The notes under the pieces are model-generated. The model was not told the origin of the DNA, ran no database searches, and saw nothing but the letters and a program-made list of their open reading frames with translations. Shown here piece by piece: positions 1 through 5,784 of a stretch of DNA of 6,209 bases. Source of the DNA: Pontimonas sp964350865 (lineage in GTDB: Bacteria > Actinomycetota > Actinomycetes > Actinomycetales > Microbacteriaceae). How positions within the stretch are numbered: position 1 is the stretch's first letter; each line of letters begins with the position of its first letter. Position numbers and translations under genes: made by a program. The stretch lies in contig CAYGLJ010000054.1 of assembly GCA_964350865.1 (NCBI GenBank), forward strand, positions 1 to 6,209, given 5' to 3'.

Positions 1-2
1 GC

Positions 3-695
3 ATGACAGACATCACTGGAGCGTCAATCCTTGTCGTGGGAGCAACTGGCGGTCTCGGCCGCGAGATCTCTCGTCTTCTTGCAGAGCGCGGAGCAGCGCT
101 GACCCTTGTCGCTCGAGATGAGGGGCGTCTTGCTGCACTGGGTATCCCTGGAACGCTCGTGGCGGGTGACGTCACGCGGCCCGGAATTCCTGCCCACTGT
201 GTTTCCAGCGCTGTGGCGGCACACGGAAAGCTCGATGGTGTCATCTTTGCCGCCGGTGCTGTGGCATTTGGTTCCGTGACTGACCTGTCCGATGAGGTCA
301 TTGAGCGCCTGTGGCAGGTCAACACGAGGGCGTGGATGAGTCTGCTCCGAGAAGCAACTCCTGGCCTGACCGCCAGCGCTCAAGCGGGAGGTTCTCCCTT
401 TGCGATGACTCTCAGCGGAGTGGTCGCTGAAGCACCCACTGCGGGAATCGCTGCCTATTCGGCGGTCAAGTCCGCCCTGCACGCCTACGGTGTTGCCGCG
501 GGGCGTGAGCTGCGACGAGCTGGTATTCGGCTGGTGGACGCACGCCCCGGTCACACCGAGACAGAGTTGTCCCAGCACCCTCTTGCGGGCGCAGCGCCAG
601 CGTTTGCCCCAGGTCTTGCGCCAGCAGCAGTTGCTGCTCGACTGGTGGAAGCCATTGCCGCTGATGAGAAAGATCTCCCGAGTTCCAGCTTCTAG
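3..695 (+). CDS. Short-chain dehydrogenase/reductase (SDR) family oxidoreductase
   Basis: This 230-residue protein is a classical-type SDR, a cytosolic NAD(P)-dependent oxidoreductase with a Rossmann fold; its substrate cannot be read from the sequence. Seen: the glycine-rich cofactor motif GATGGLG at residues 13-19, the acidic GDV at 55-57, FAAG at 82-85 in place of the usual NNAG, Asn107, catalytic Ser138, the YxxxK pair Tyr152/Lys156, and RPGHTET at 181-187 (the PG motif after the active site). The Asn-Ser-Tyr-Lys tetrad is therefore complete. It is slightly shorter than the usual 240-260 residues, with a short C-terminal end. The ATG lies two bases into the window, so its ribosome binding site is not visible; twelve residues before the glycine motif is normal for the family, so this is probably the true start. 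It ends in TAG, 24 bases before prfB. Family assignment is secure; physiological role unknown. Confidence 0.9.
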   Translation: MTDITGASILVVGATGGLGREISRLLAERGAALTLVARDEGRLAALGIPGTLVAGDVTRPGIPAHCVSSAVAAHGKLDGVIFAAGAVAFGSVTDLSDEVIERLWQVNTRAWMSLLREATPGLTASAQAGGSPFAMTLSGVVAEAPTAGIAAYSAVKSALHAYGVAAGRELRRAGIRLVDARPGHTETELSQHPLAGAAPAFAPGLAPAAVAARLVEAIAADEKDLPSSSF

Positions 696-704
696 GGCCT
701 CGAC

Positions 705-710
705 TAGTCT
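705..710 (+). promoter_or_regulatory. Candidate -10 element (TAGTCT) of prfB
   Basis: TAGTCT fits the actinobacterial TANNNT -10 pattern. It lies 9 nt before the prfB ATG, the same distance as comparable hexamers before ftsE and the MFS gene. No convincing -35 is seen. The stretch between the hexamer and ATG (GAAGGGGTT) also looks like a Shine-Dalgarno site, which could serve only transcripts reading through from the SDR gene. Inferred from pattern and spacing. Confidence 0.5.
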
Positions 711-719
711 GAAGGGGTT

Positions 720-1832
720 ATGACAGACCTCGATGTTTCTGGGCGAATCAGCGCTCTTCGCTCCACTTTTTCCACCATCGAAGCTGTTGTGGATCCCGAG
801 AGTCTCCGAGCAGAGATTGCTGTGCTGTCCGAGCAGGCGTCAGCACCTGGTCTGTGGGACGACACTGATAATGCTCAAAAGGTCACCAGTGCGCTGAGCC
901 ATCGCCAGAGTGAGCTCGCTCGTGTGACAGAGGTCGCCAGGCGACTTGATGATCTCGATGTGCTGCTCGACATGGCGAAAGAGGCTGGCGATGAGGCGTC
1001 AGTCGACGAAGTTCACCTGGAGCTTGATGAGCTTGAACGGATTCTCGGGGAGATGGAAATCGCCACCCTGCTCGATGGCGAATATGACGCCCTACCGGCG
1101 ATCATCACGATTAGAGCCGGTGCTGGTGGAGTGGATGCGGCGGACTTCGCTGAAATGTTGTTGAGGATGTACGTGAGGTGGGCTGACGCCCATGGCCACA
1201 GGGCCACAGTCCTCGACACCAGCTATGCCGAAGAAGCCGGAATTAAGAGCGCAACGATCGAGATTGACGCTCCCTACGCGTTTGGGATTTTGAGCGTTGA
1301 GGCGGGAACCCACCGCCTGGTTCGCATGAGTCCCTTCAATTCAGCCGGAAAGCGCCAAACCTCGTTTGCGGCCGTCGAGGTCGTCCCCCTTATGGAGGAG
1401 GCTGCAGAGATCGAGATTCCAGAATCAGATATCCGCGTTGACGTGTTCCGATCGTCAGGTCCGGGAGGACAATCGGTCAACACCACGGACTCTGCTGTTC
1501 GCATCACCCACATTCCCACTGGGATTGTGGTGAGTTGCCAGAACGAGAAAAGCCAGATTCAAAACCGCGCAGCTGCGCTGCGGGTCTTGACGAGCCGTTT
1601 GCTCCTCTTGCAGCGCGAGGAGGAGGCAGCGAAGAAGAAGGAGCTGGCTGGAGTCATTACCGCTAGTTGGGGGGACCAAATGCGCAGCTATGTTCTCGCT
1701 CCGTATCAGATGGTCAAAGACCTCCGATCAGAGTATGAAGTGAACAACCCGAGTGCTGTGTTTGACGGCGATTTAGACGGTTTTTTGCAGGCGGGAATCC
1801 GTTGGCGCAAGAGCGCTGACCGGGTGTCGTAA
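720..1832 (+). CDS. prfB: Peptide chain release factor 2 (RF2)
   Basis: RF2 recognises UGA and UAA in the ribosomal A site and triggers hydrolysis of peptidyl-tRNA. The 370-residue protein has the full family layout: a helical N-terminal domain (about 1-110), the PCRF region with AGAGGVDAADFAEMLLRMY from residue 133, the stop-codon-reading tripeptide SPF at 204-206 (this separates RF2 from RF1, which has PxT), and the catalytic GGQ at 249-251 in SSGPGGQSVNTTDSAVRITH. The conserved SCQNEKSQIQN (272-282) and the C-terminal DGDLDGFLQAGIRW follow. The frame is continuous through residues 20-31, where many bacteria have the in-frame UGA and +1 programmed frameshift; that autoregulatory device is absent, which I recall as usual in actinobacteria. 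GAAGGGG lies just upstream of the ATG. The gene ends in TAA, readable by both release factors. It is followed 39 bases later by ftsE, a conserved actinobacterial order. Confidence 0.97.
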   Translation: MTDLDVSGRISALRSTFSTIEAVVDPESLRAEIAVLSEQASAPGLWDDTDNAQKVTSALSHRQSELARVTEVARRLDDLDVLLDMAKEAGDEASVDEVHLELDELERILGEMEIATLLDGEYDALPAIITIRAGAGGVDAADFAEMLLRMYVRWADAHGHRATVLDTSYAEEAGIKSATIEIDAPYAFGILSVEAGTHRLVRMSPFNSAGKRQTSFAAVEVVPLMEEAAEIEIPESDIRVDVFRSSGPGGQSVNTTDSAVRITHIPTGIVVSCQNEKSQIQNRAAALRVLTSRLLLLQREEEAAKKKELAGVITASWGDQMRSYVLAPYQMVKDLRSEYEVNNPSAVFDGDLDGFLQAGIRWRKSADRVS

Positions 1833-1838
1833 GGGGGT

Positions 1839-1854
1839 TTCGAGGCGCCTCGAA
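1839..1854. repeat. Perfect 16-bp palindrome between prfB and ftsE
   Basis: TTCGAGGCGCCTCGAA reads identically on both strands. It starts six bases after the prfB stop codon and ends two bases before the candidate ftsE -10 hexamer. In DNA it is operator-like; in the prfB transcript it would form a 6-bp hairpin with a GCGC loop but no U-tract. The core GAGGCGCC (1842-1849) is repeated directly at 1864-1871, immediately before the ftsE ATG, 22 bases away. Function unproven. Confidence 0.6.
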
Positions 1855-1856
1855 TC

Positions 1857-1862
1857 TAGGCT
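1857..1862 (+). promoter_or_regulatory. Candidate -10 element (TAGGCT) of ftsE
   Basis: TAGGCT fits the TANNNT -10 pattern and lies 9 nt before the ftsE ATG, so a transcript started here would have almost no leader. GAGG at 1864-1867 could act as a weak ribosome binding site on transcripts reading through from prfB. A 16-bp palindrome occupies the place of the spacer and -35. Inferred from pattern and spacing. Confidence 0.5.
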
Positions 1863-1871
1863 TGAGGCGCC

Positions 1872-2702
1872 ATGATTCTCTTTGAAGATGTCTCCAAAAT
1901 GTACCGGGGTGCGCCCAAGCCCGCCTTGAGTAATGTCAGCATCGATATCGGCGCTGGCGAGTTTGTCTTCCTGGTGGGAGCCTCTGGTTCCGGTAAATCA
2001 AGCTTTTTGCGCCTCATTCTGAAGGAGGAGCGGCCCAGTACCGGGAACGTTCACGTGTTGGGTCAAGACCTCAGACGTATTCCCAGCCGTAAAGTCCCCC
2101 AGTTCCGTCGAAGCCTCGGAGTCGTATTCCAGGATTTCCGTCTGCTGCCCCAGAAGACCGTGTTCGATAACGTCGCATTTTCCTTGCGTGTCATCGGCAA
2201 GAGCGCTGGATTCATCCATGAGGCAGTCCCCGACATTCTCCAGACGGTCGGTCTCGCGGCGAAAGCGAAGAACTACCCTCACGAACTGTCCGGCGGTGAG
2301 CAGCAGAGAGTGGCCATTGCTCGTGCTGCTGTGAACAAGCCGGCCATCATGCTGGCCGATGAGCCCACAGGAAACCTGGACCCCGCCACCAGCGCTGGCA
2401 TCATGAACGTCCTCTCGCGCATTAATGCGTCGGGAACCACCGTCATCATGGCAACCCACGATTCGGGCATTGTGAACCAGATGCAGCGTCGGGTTATTGA
2501 GATTGCCGGCGGACGTATCGTCCGTGATGAACACCAGGGTGGCTATGAGACCAGTGCGATTCCTCTGGGCGAGATGGACACCGCTCCCATTCCGGTAATT
2601 ACCGAGGAAATGGCGATGGCGGACCCCACACCTATTCGCCCCAACACGACGTCTGACCCGGATGACATTGCCGCTCCGTTCCCCTGGGAGCTGCGGGCGT
2701 GA
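1872..2702 (+). CDS. ftsE: Cell division ATP-binding protein FtsE
   Basis: FtsE is the cytoplasmic ATPase of the FtsEX complex at the division septum. With FtsX it does not transport a solute; ATP-driven movement is passed across the membrane to activate peptidoglycan hydrolases (RipC in mycobacteria). Seen in 276 residues: Walker A GASGSGKS at 36-43, Q-loop Gln87 in VVFQDFRLLP, signature LSGGEQ at 139-144, Walker B IMLADEP with Asp163/Glu164, D-loop LD at 169-170, and switch His196 in ATH. All catalytic residues are present. The core ends near residue 220; a further 55 or so residues, rich in proline and acidic residues and ending PFPWELRA, have no counterpart in the roughly 222-residue E. 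coli protein and look disordered. The ATG follows a GAGG patch. The last bases overlap the ftsX start in a GTGA arrangement, so the two subunits are probably translationally coupled. This is the only protein gene here ending in TGA. Confidence 0.96.
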   Translation: MILFEDVSKMYRGAPKPALSNVSIDIGAGEFVFLVGASGSGKSSFLRLILKEERPSTGNVHVLGQDLRRIPSRKVPQFRRSLGVVFQDFRLLPQKTVFDNVAFSLRVIGKSAGFIHEAVPDILQTVGLAAKAKNYPHELSGGEQQRVAIARAAVNKPAIMLADEPTGNLDPATSAGIMNVLSRINASGTTVIMATHDSGIVNQMQRRVIEIAGGRIVRDEHQGGYETSAIPLGEMDTAPIPVITEEMAMADPTPIRPNTTSDPDDIAAPFPWELRA

Positions 2703-3613
2703 GACTGGGCTTTGTCCTTCGAGAAGTAGGAACTGGTCTTTCCCGCAATTTCTCGATGGTGGTCTCCATCATTCTGGTGACCTTCATTTCGCTGACTTTT
2801 GTGGGAACGGCAATTTTGTTGCAGGCCCAAATCAACCAGATGAAGTCGTTCTGGTTTGATCGAGCCCAGGTCGCCATCTATATGTGTACAGACTTTTCCA
2901 CCTTGGGTGGCTGTGACCAGCAGGCAGCAAGCCCGGACCAGAAGCTCGCTATTGAGCAGCGACTCGAGTCCGCCACCCTCGCGCCGTATATCGACCGGTT
3001 CTACTTCGAAGACCGCGATCAAGCTTTTGAGAACTTCCGTGAGCAGTTCAAAGACAGCGCTGTGGTGGACCTGGTCTCCCCTGAGCTTCTGCCCGAGACT
3101 TTCTGGGTCAACCTGGTCAACCCTGAGCAAAGTGAGCTGATCTTCGAATCGATTGCTGGGCTTCCGGGTGTGGAGAGCGTGATTGACCAGCGCAGCTACC
3201 TGGATCAAATCTTTGCGCTTCTGAATGCCGGGAGCCTCACCGCTGTCGCGGTCGCATCGTTGATGCTCGTTGCCGCCGCCCTGCTGATAGCCACCACGAT
3301 TCGTTTGAGTGCTTTCTCCAGGCGGCGAGAGCTTGCCATCATGCGCCTGGTGGGGGCATCGAACCGCTTTATCCAGACTCCGTTTGTTTTGGAGGGAATT
3401 GTTGCGGCTGCACTGGGTGCAGCCCTCGCCTCTGTTGCGGTGTGGAGCATTGTCCGCTTCTTCGTCCAGGGCTACTTGACCGAAGCATTGCCTACTACCG
3501 TGTTCGTGACCAGCGCTGATGCGTTTGCGACTATGCCCTTCCTGTTTGCCACCGGAATCGGCCTGGCGGTAGTTGCTTCCTACATCTCGATTACCCGTTA
3601 TCTCCGCGCCTAA
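2699..3613 (+). CDS. ftsX: Cell division membrane protein FtsX
   Basis: FtsX is the membrane partner of FtsE at the divisome. The 304-residue protein has the family topology: a short cytoplasmic N-terminus, helix 1 (about 20-42), a large extracellular domain (about 43-175) that in relatives contacts a peptidoglycan hydrolase, then helices at about 176-200, 228-256 and 276-297. The cytoplasmic loop carries RLSAFSRRRELAIMRLVGAS (202-221), the conserved FtsX/MacB-type segment between helices 2 and 3. Cys63 and Cys72 near the start of the outer domain could form a disulfide. The start is GTG at 2699, sharing four bases with the ftsE stop; no ATG fits and the N-terminus MRLGFVLREV is typical. No hydrolase gene follows, so its partner must be encoded elsewhere. 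It ends in TAA, with a 114-base gap before smpB in which I see no U-tract terminator. Confidence 0.96.
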   Translation: MRLGFVLREVGTGLSRNFSMVVSIILVTFISLTFVGTAILLQAQINQMKSFWFDRAQVAIYMCTDFSTLGGCDQQAASPDQKLAIEQRLESATLAPYIDRFYFEDRDQAFENFREQFKDSAVVDLVSPELLPETFWVNLVNPEQSELIFESIAGLPGVESVIDQRSYLDQIFALLNAGSLTAVAVASLMLVAAALLIATTIRLSAFSRRRELAIMRLVGASNRFIQTPFVLEGIVAAALGAALASVAVWSIVRFFVQGYLTEALPTTVFVTSADAFATMPFLFATGIGLAVVASYISITRYLRA

Positions 3614-3652
3614 GCGCTGAACACTCCCTAGGGCCGCAGATACCCCTGGCGC

Positions 3653-3658
3653 TAGACT
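3653..3658 (+). promoter_or_regulatory. Candidate -10 element (TAGACT) of smpB
   Basis: TAGACT fits the same TANNNT pattern as the hexamers before prfB, ftsE and the MFS gene. Here the start codon is 69 nt downstream, giving a leader of about 60 nt. No good -35 is seen. Its place in the longest intergenic gap and its match to the other hexamers support it. smpB may also be read from upstream, as no terminator is obvious. Confidence 0.45.
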
Positions 3659-3713
3659 GTGGGGCTGGTCCAGCGCTCTGTGGCGCGGGAGACCGTGGTC
3701 CCTGGCACTGATG

Positions 3714-3720
3714 AAGGAGG
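3714..3720 (+). promoter_or_regulatory. Strong ribosome binding site that sets the smpB start
   Basis: AAGGAGG is a near-perfect anti-16S match, seven bases before the ATG at 3728. It decides the start of smpB: the same frame is open from a GTG at 3659, but the extra 23 residues do not resemble SmpB and that GTG directly abuts the promoter-like hexamer. Confidence 0.85.
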
Positions 3721-3727
3721 TGGCACC

Positions 3728-4204
3728 ATGGCGAGAGAAAACGGCGAGAAGGTGGTGGCCACCAATCGCAAAGCACGACACGACTATTCCATTGAGGACA
3801 CCCTCGAAGCGGGCATTGTCCTGACGGGGACCGAGGTGAAGTCGTTGCGGCAGGGGCGTGCGTCACTCGTGGACGCCTACGCGACCATTGATGGTGGCGA
3901 GGCGTGGCTGGAGGCTGTCCATATTCCCGAATACAACGAAGGAACGTGGACCAATCACCCCCCTCGTCGAAAGCGCAAACTTCTTTTGCACAAGGACCAG
4001 ATTCTGAAGCTTGCTCACCGGGTATCCGCCGGTGGATACACACTGGTGCCCCTGCGCCTGTATTTCCTTGATGGCAGAGCCAAAGTGGAAATCGCGGTCG
4101 CCAAAGGTAAGCGGGAATATGACAAGCGCCAGACTTTGCGTAAGAAGCAAGACGATCGTGAGGCCGCTCGCGCCATTGCCACAAGGCGGAAACTCGGCGA
4201 CTAA
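3728..4204 (+). CDS. smpB: SsrA-binding protein SmpB
   Basis: SmpB binds the tRNA-like part of tmRNA, delivers it to stalled ribosomes, and places its C-terminal tail in the empty mRNA channel, allowing trans-translation. The 158-residue length from the ATG at 3728 is normal. Seen: the N-terminal NRKARHDYSIEDTLEAGIVL (13-32), TGTEVKSLRQGRASLVDAYA (33-52), which forms the family's signature strand-helix, RKRKLLLHK (81-89), and the basic tail GKREYDKRQTLRKK followed by QDDREAARAI, which becomes helical on the ribosome. All hallmark segments are intact. Upstream is the strong AAGGAGG site and a leader of about 60 nt if the TAGACT promoter is used. Its RNA partner ssrA is 1.6 kb downstream on the same strand, separated by one MFS gene. 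It ends in TAA, 31 bases before that gene. Confidence 0.97.
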   Translation: MARENGEKVVATNRKARHDYSIEDTLEAGIVLTGTEVKSLRQGRASLVDAYATIDGGEAWLEAVHIPEYNEGTWTNHPPRRKRKLLLHKDQILKLAHRVSAGGYTLVPLRLYFLDGRAKVEIAVAKGKREYDKRQTLRKKQDDREAARAIATRRKLGD

Positions 4205-4207
4205 GGC

Positions 4208-4221
4208 AAGCTTCGAGGCTT
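4208..4221. repeat. Imperfect palindrome after smpB
   Basis: AAGCTTCGAGGCTT begins four bases after the smpB stop and pairs with itself as a 5-bp stem (one G-U pair) around a TCGA loop. It ends on the first base of the MFS -10 candidate. It contains TTCGAGGC, the same 8-mer as the left half of the palindrome before ftsE. With no U-tract, a terminator role is only possible, not shown. Confidence 0.35.
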
Positions 4222-4226
4222 AGGCT
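4221..4226 (+). promoter_or_regulatory. Candidate -10 element (TAGGCT) of the MFS gene
   Basis: TAGGCT is identical to the hexamer before ftsE and is likewise 9 nt before the ATG. The following GGAGGGAG (4227-4234) is a good Shine-Dalgarno match, but it would be largely lost from a transcript started by this -10, so it would serve read-through from smpB. Inferred from pattern and spacing. Confidence 0.5.
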
Positions 4227-4235
4227 GGAGGGAGC

Positions 4236-5720
4236 ATGTCGAAGCTCTCAGGCCCTCCGGTGACCGAACCCATCAACCTGTCAGGCGATCGCACCAGATG
4301 GCGTGCCTACGCTGTCGCGGTAGGGGTCGCATCCCTGACGATTCTGGATCTCGCCAAGATCAACGTGGCCATTCCGGCCATCAGCGATGTCCTAGGGGCA
4401 GGGGCGACCGAGGTTCAGCTATTGCTTTCCGGATTTGTGCTGGCCTTTGGCCTGCTGCTGGTGCCCTCGGGTCGTATCGGTGACCTCTACTCGAGGCGCT
4501 TCATGTTCTTGCTGGGCCTGATTCTCTTCACCCTGGCCAGCGCTGCGGGGACTTTCGCCCCCACTATTGAACTCCTCATCGCGGCTCGGATTTTCCAAGG
4601 TTTTGCTGCCGGTATCTTGATGCCCCAGGTTCTGGGATTGGTCCAGCAGCTCTTCCAAGGTCGTGAGCGTGGCCAAGCCTTTGGTCTTTTTGGTGCGGTA
4701 ATTGGGCTCTCCACCGCCTTTGGACCGACTCTGGGCGGGTTTCTGGTGGGGGTCGGGGGAGATGACTTCGGGTGGCGATTGTTGTTCGCCATGAATATTC
4801 CTCTCGGAATGCTGGCATTTGTGATGGCGTTCCGTCTGTTGCCAAGAACACAAGATAATTCCGGAGCGGTGCGAGACTTTGACCTGGTCGGCACCGCACT
4901 TCTGGGTCTCACCACGTTCTCGTTGATGTTGCCCTTTGTGTTGACCACTGGCACCGACGTCGATGACCCAGCCCGTTGGTGGTGGCTGGTGGTTATGGTG
5001 ATTGCGGGAAGCCTGTTCCTGGTGTGGGAGAGGGAGTATCTTGCACGTGGCAAGGTTGCCATCATTGATTTTGAGCTGTTCAAGATTTCTACGTTCCGCA
5101 ACGGAATTCTGATCTCCAGTTTTTACTTCGCTGCTCTCCCTGCGACCTTTATCGTCCTGACCCTCTTCTTGCAGCAAGGTTTGGGGTTCTCTCCCGTTGT
5201 CGCGGGAATGGTGACCATTCCCTTTGCCCTGATCTCCGCTTACACCTCGTATCGCAGTGGGAAGGTTGTTCACAAGCGGGGGAGGCCGCTGGTCGTCGTC
5301 GGGTTGCTGGCTGTGCTGGCAGGATTTGGCCTCGTGGTTCTCTCATCGTTCACGGTTCCCGACTCCCTGATGCCGATTGCCGTAGCAATTGCGATGACGG
5401 TGGCGGGAGCGGGCGGAGGAGCAGTCATCTCTCCGAACCAAACTCTGATGCTCGAAGATATCCCTGTTGCTCAGGGCGGACTGGCGGGGTCCCTTGCGCA
5501 GGTGGGACAACGTATTGGCACGGCGATTGGACTAGCTGCGGCGTTGTCCACGTTCTTCTATGTCTTGGCGGAGGAAGCAACACTGACCCAAAGCGTTCGC
5601 TACCACGATGCCTTCGCCGTTGCGGCGTTAGTGGTCGTGGGACTCGTCAGTGTTGCCCTGGTGTTCGCTCTCATGGACACTCGAGTGCGGAAATCCCACG
5701 AAACCCTAGCTAGTTCATAG
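4236..5720 (+). CDS. MFS transporter, DHA2 (EmrB/QacA-like, 14-helix) family
   Basis: An inner-membrane secondary transporter, probably a proton-coupled exporter of drugs or other small molecules; the substrate cannot be read. In 494 residues I count about 14 hydrophobic segments (roughly 25-47, 60-78, 90-108, 112-135, 147-170, 180-201, 217-236, 248-264, 288-312, 320-340, 350-371, 379-405, 425-445, 458-480), the DHA2 number. Motif A GRIGDLYSRR lies at 79-88 between helices 2 and 3, and antiporter motif C runs from about 153 to 168, ending GPTLGG. The C-terminal half has PNQTLMLEDIPVAQGG (400-415) and GQRIGTAIG (424-432), typical of the family. Helix 1 carries Asp38 and Lys41 in LDLAKINVAIP where many relatives have uncharged residues around the Asp; I recall this form in actinobacterial members. 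It sits between smpB and ssrA with its own promoter-like hexamer and no adjacent regulator. Family firm, substrate unknown. Confidence 0.9.
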   Translation: MSKLSGPPVTEPINLSGDRTRWRAYAVAVGVASLTILDLAKINVAIPAISDVLGAGATEVQLLLSGFVLAFGLLLVPSGRIGDLYSRRFMFLLGLILFTLASAAGTFAPTIELLIAARIFQGFAAGILMPQVLGLVQQLFQGRERGQAFGLFGAVIGLSTAFGPTLGGFLVGVGGDDFGWRLLFAMNIPLGMLAFVMAFRLLPRTQDNSGAVRDFDLVGTALLGLTTFSLMLPFVLTTGTDVDDPARWWWLVVMVIAGSLFLVWEREYLARGKVAIIDFELFKISTFRNGILISSFYFAALPATFIVLTLFLQQGLGFSPVVAGMVTIPFALISAYTSYRSGKVVHKRGRPLVVVGLLAVLAGFGLVVLSSFTVPDSLMPIAVAIAMTVAGAGGGAVISPNQTLMLEDIPVAQGGLAGSLAQVGQRIGTAIGLAAALSTFFYVLAEEATLTQSVRYHDAFAVAALVVVGLVSVALVFALMDTRVRKSHETLASS

Positions 5721-5733
5721 GTCAGGGACCTAT
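5717..5733. repeat. 17-bp palindrome overlapping the MFS stop and ssrA -10
   Basis: Perfect 7-bp arms ATAGGTC and GACCTAT are separated by AGG. The left arm includes the last bases of the MFS stop codon and the right arm shares three bases with the TATAGT hexamer. It could be an operator for ssrA or a short hairpin at the end of the MFS transcript. One 7-bp match of this kind is not far from chance in a window this size. Confidence 0.35.
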
Positions 5734-5736
5734 AGT
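5731..5736 (+). promoter_or_regulatory. Candidate -10 element (TATAGT) of ssrA
   Basis: TATAGT is close to the TATAAT consensus and is the best -10 in the gap between the MFS gene and ssrA. Transcription would start near 5743, giving a precursor leader of about 80 nt before mature tmRNA. I see no good -35 at the expected distance. Confidence 0.5.
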
Positions 5737-5770
5737 GGTGGGTGCCCAGCAGGCATCAGGACATAAATAA

Positions 5771-5784
5771 TTCCACAGCGCACC
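5771..5784 (+). repeat. Left arm of the inverted repeat enclosing tmRNA
   Basis: TTCCACAGCGCACC is the exact reverse complement of 6195-6208, just past the tmRNA CCA end. In the precursor RNA the two would pair as a 14-bp helix bringing both ends of tmRNA together. It is preceded by an A/U-rich stretch (5761-5770, ACATAAATAA) that could be a single-strand nuclease site. Confidence 0.75.

Noticed and set aside
24..578. Minus-strand open frame opposite the SDR gene
   Set aside because: The SDR frame has all catalytic motifs; the antisense translation shows no domain and is rich in Ser, Arg and Thr as shadows often are.
3626..3633. CCCTAGGG palindrome after ftsX as a terminator
   Set aside because: Only 8 bp, no room for a hairpin loop and no U-tract; expected by chance.
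3659..3727. GTG at 3659 as a longer smpB start
   Set aside because: The added 23 residues lack SmpB similarity, the GTG abuts the -10-like hexamer, and the ATG at 3728 has a near-perfect ribosome binding site.
2543..3781. Long minus-strand open frame opposite ftsX and the ftsE end
   Set aside because: It runs antisense to two clearly conserved genes, its translation is low-complexity and resembles no family I know, and no start signal supports it; it is a shadow of codon bias.
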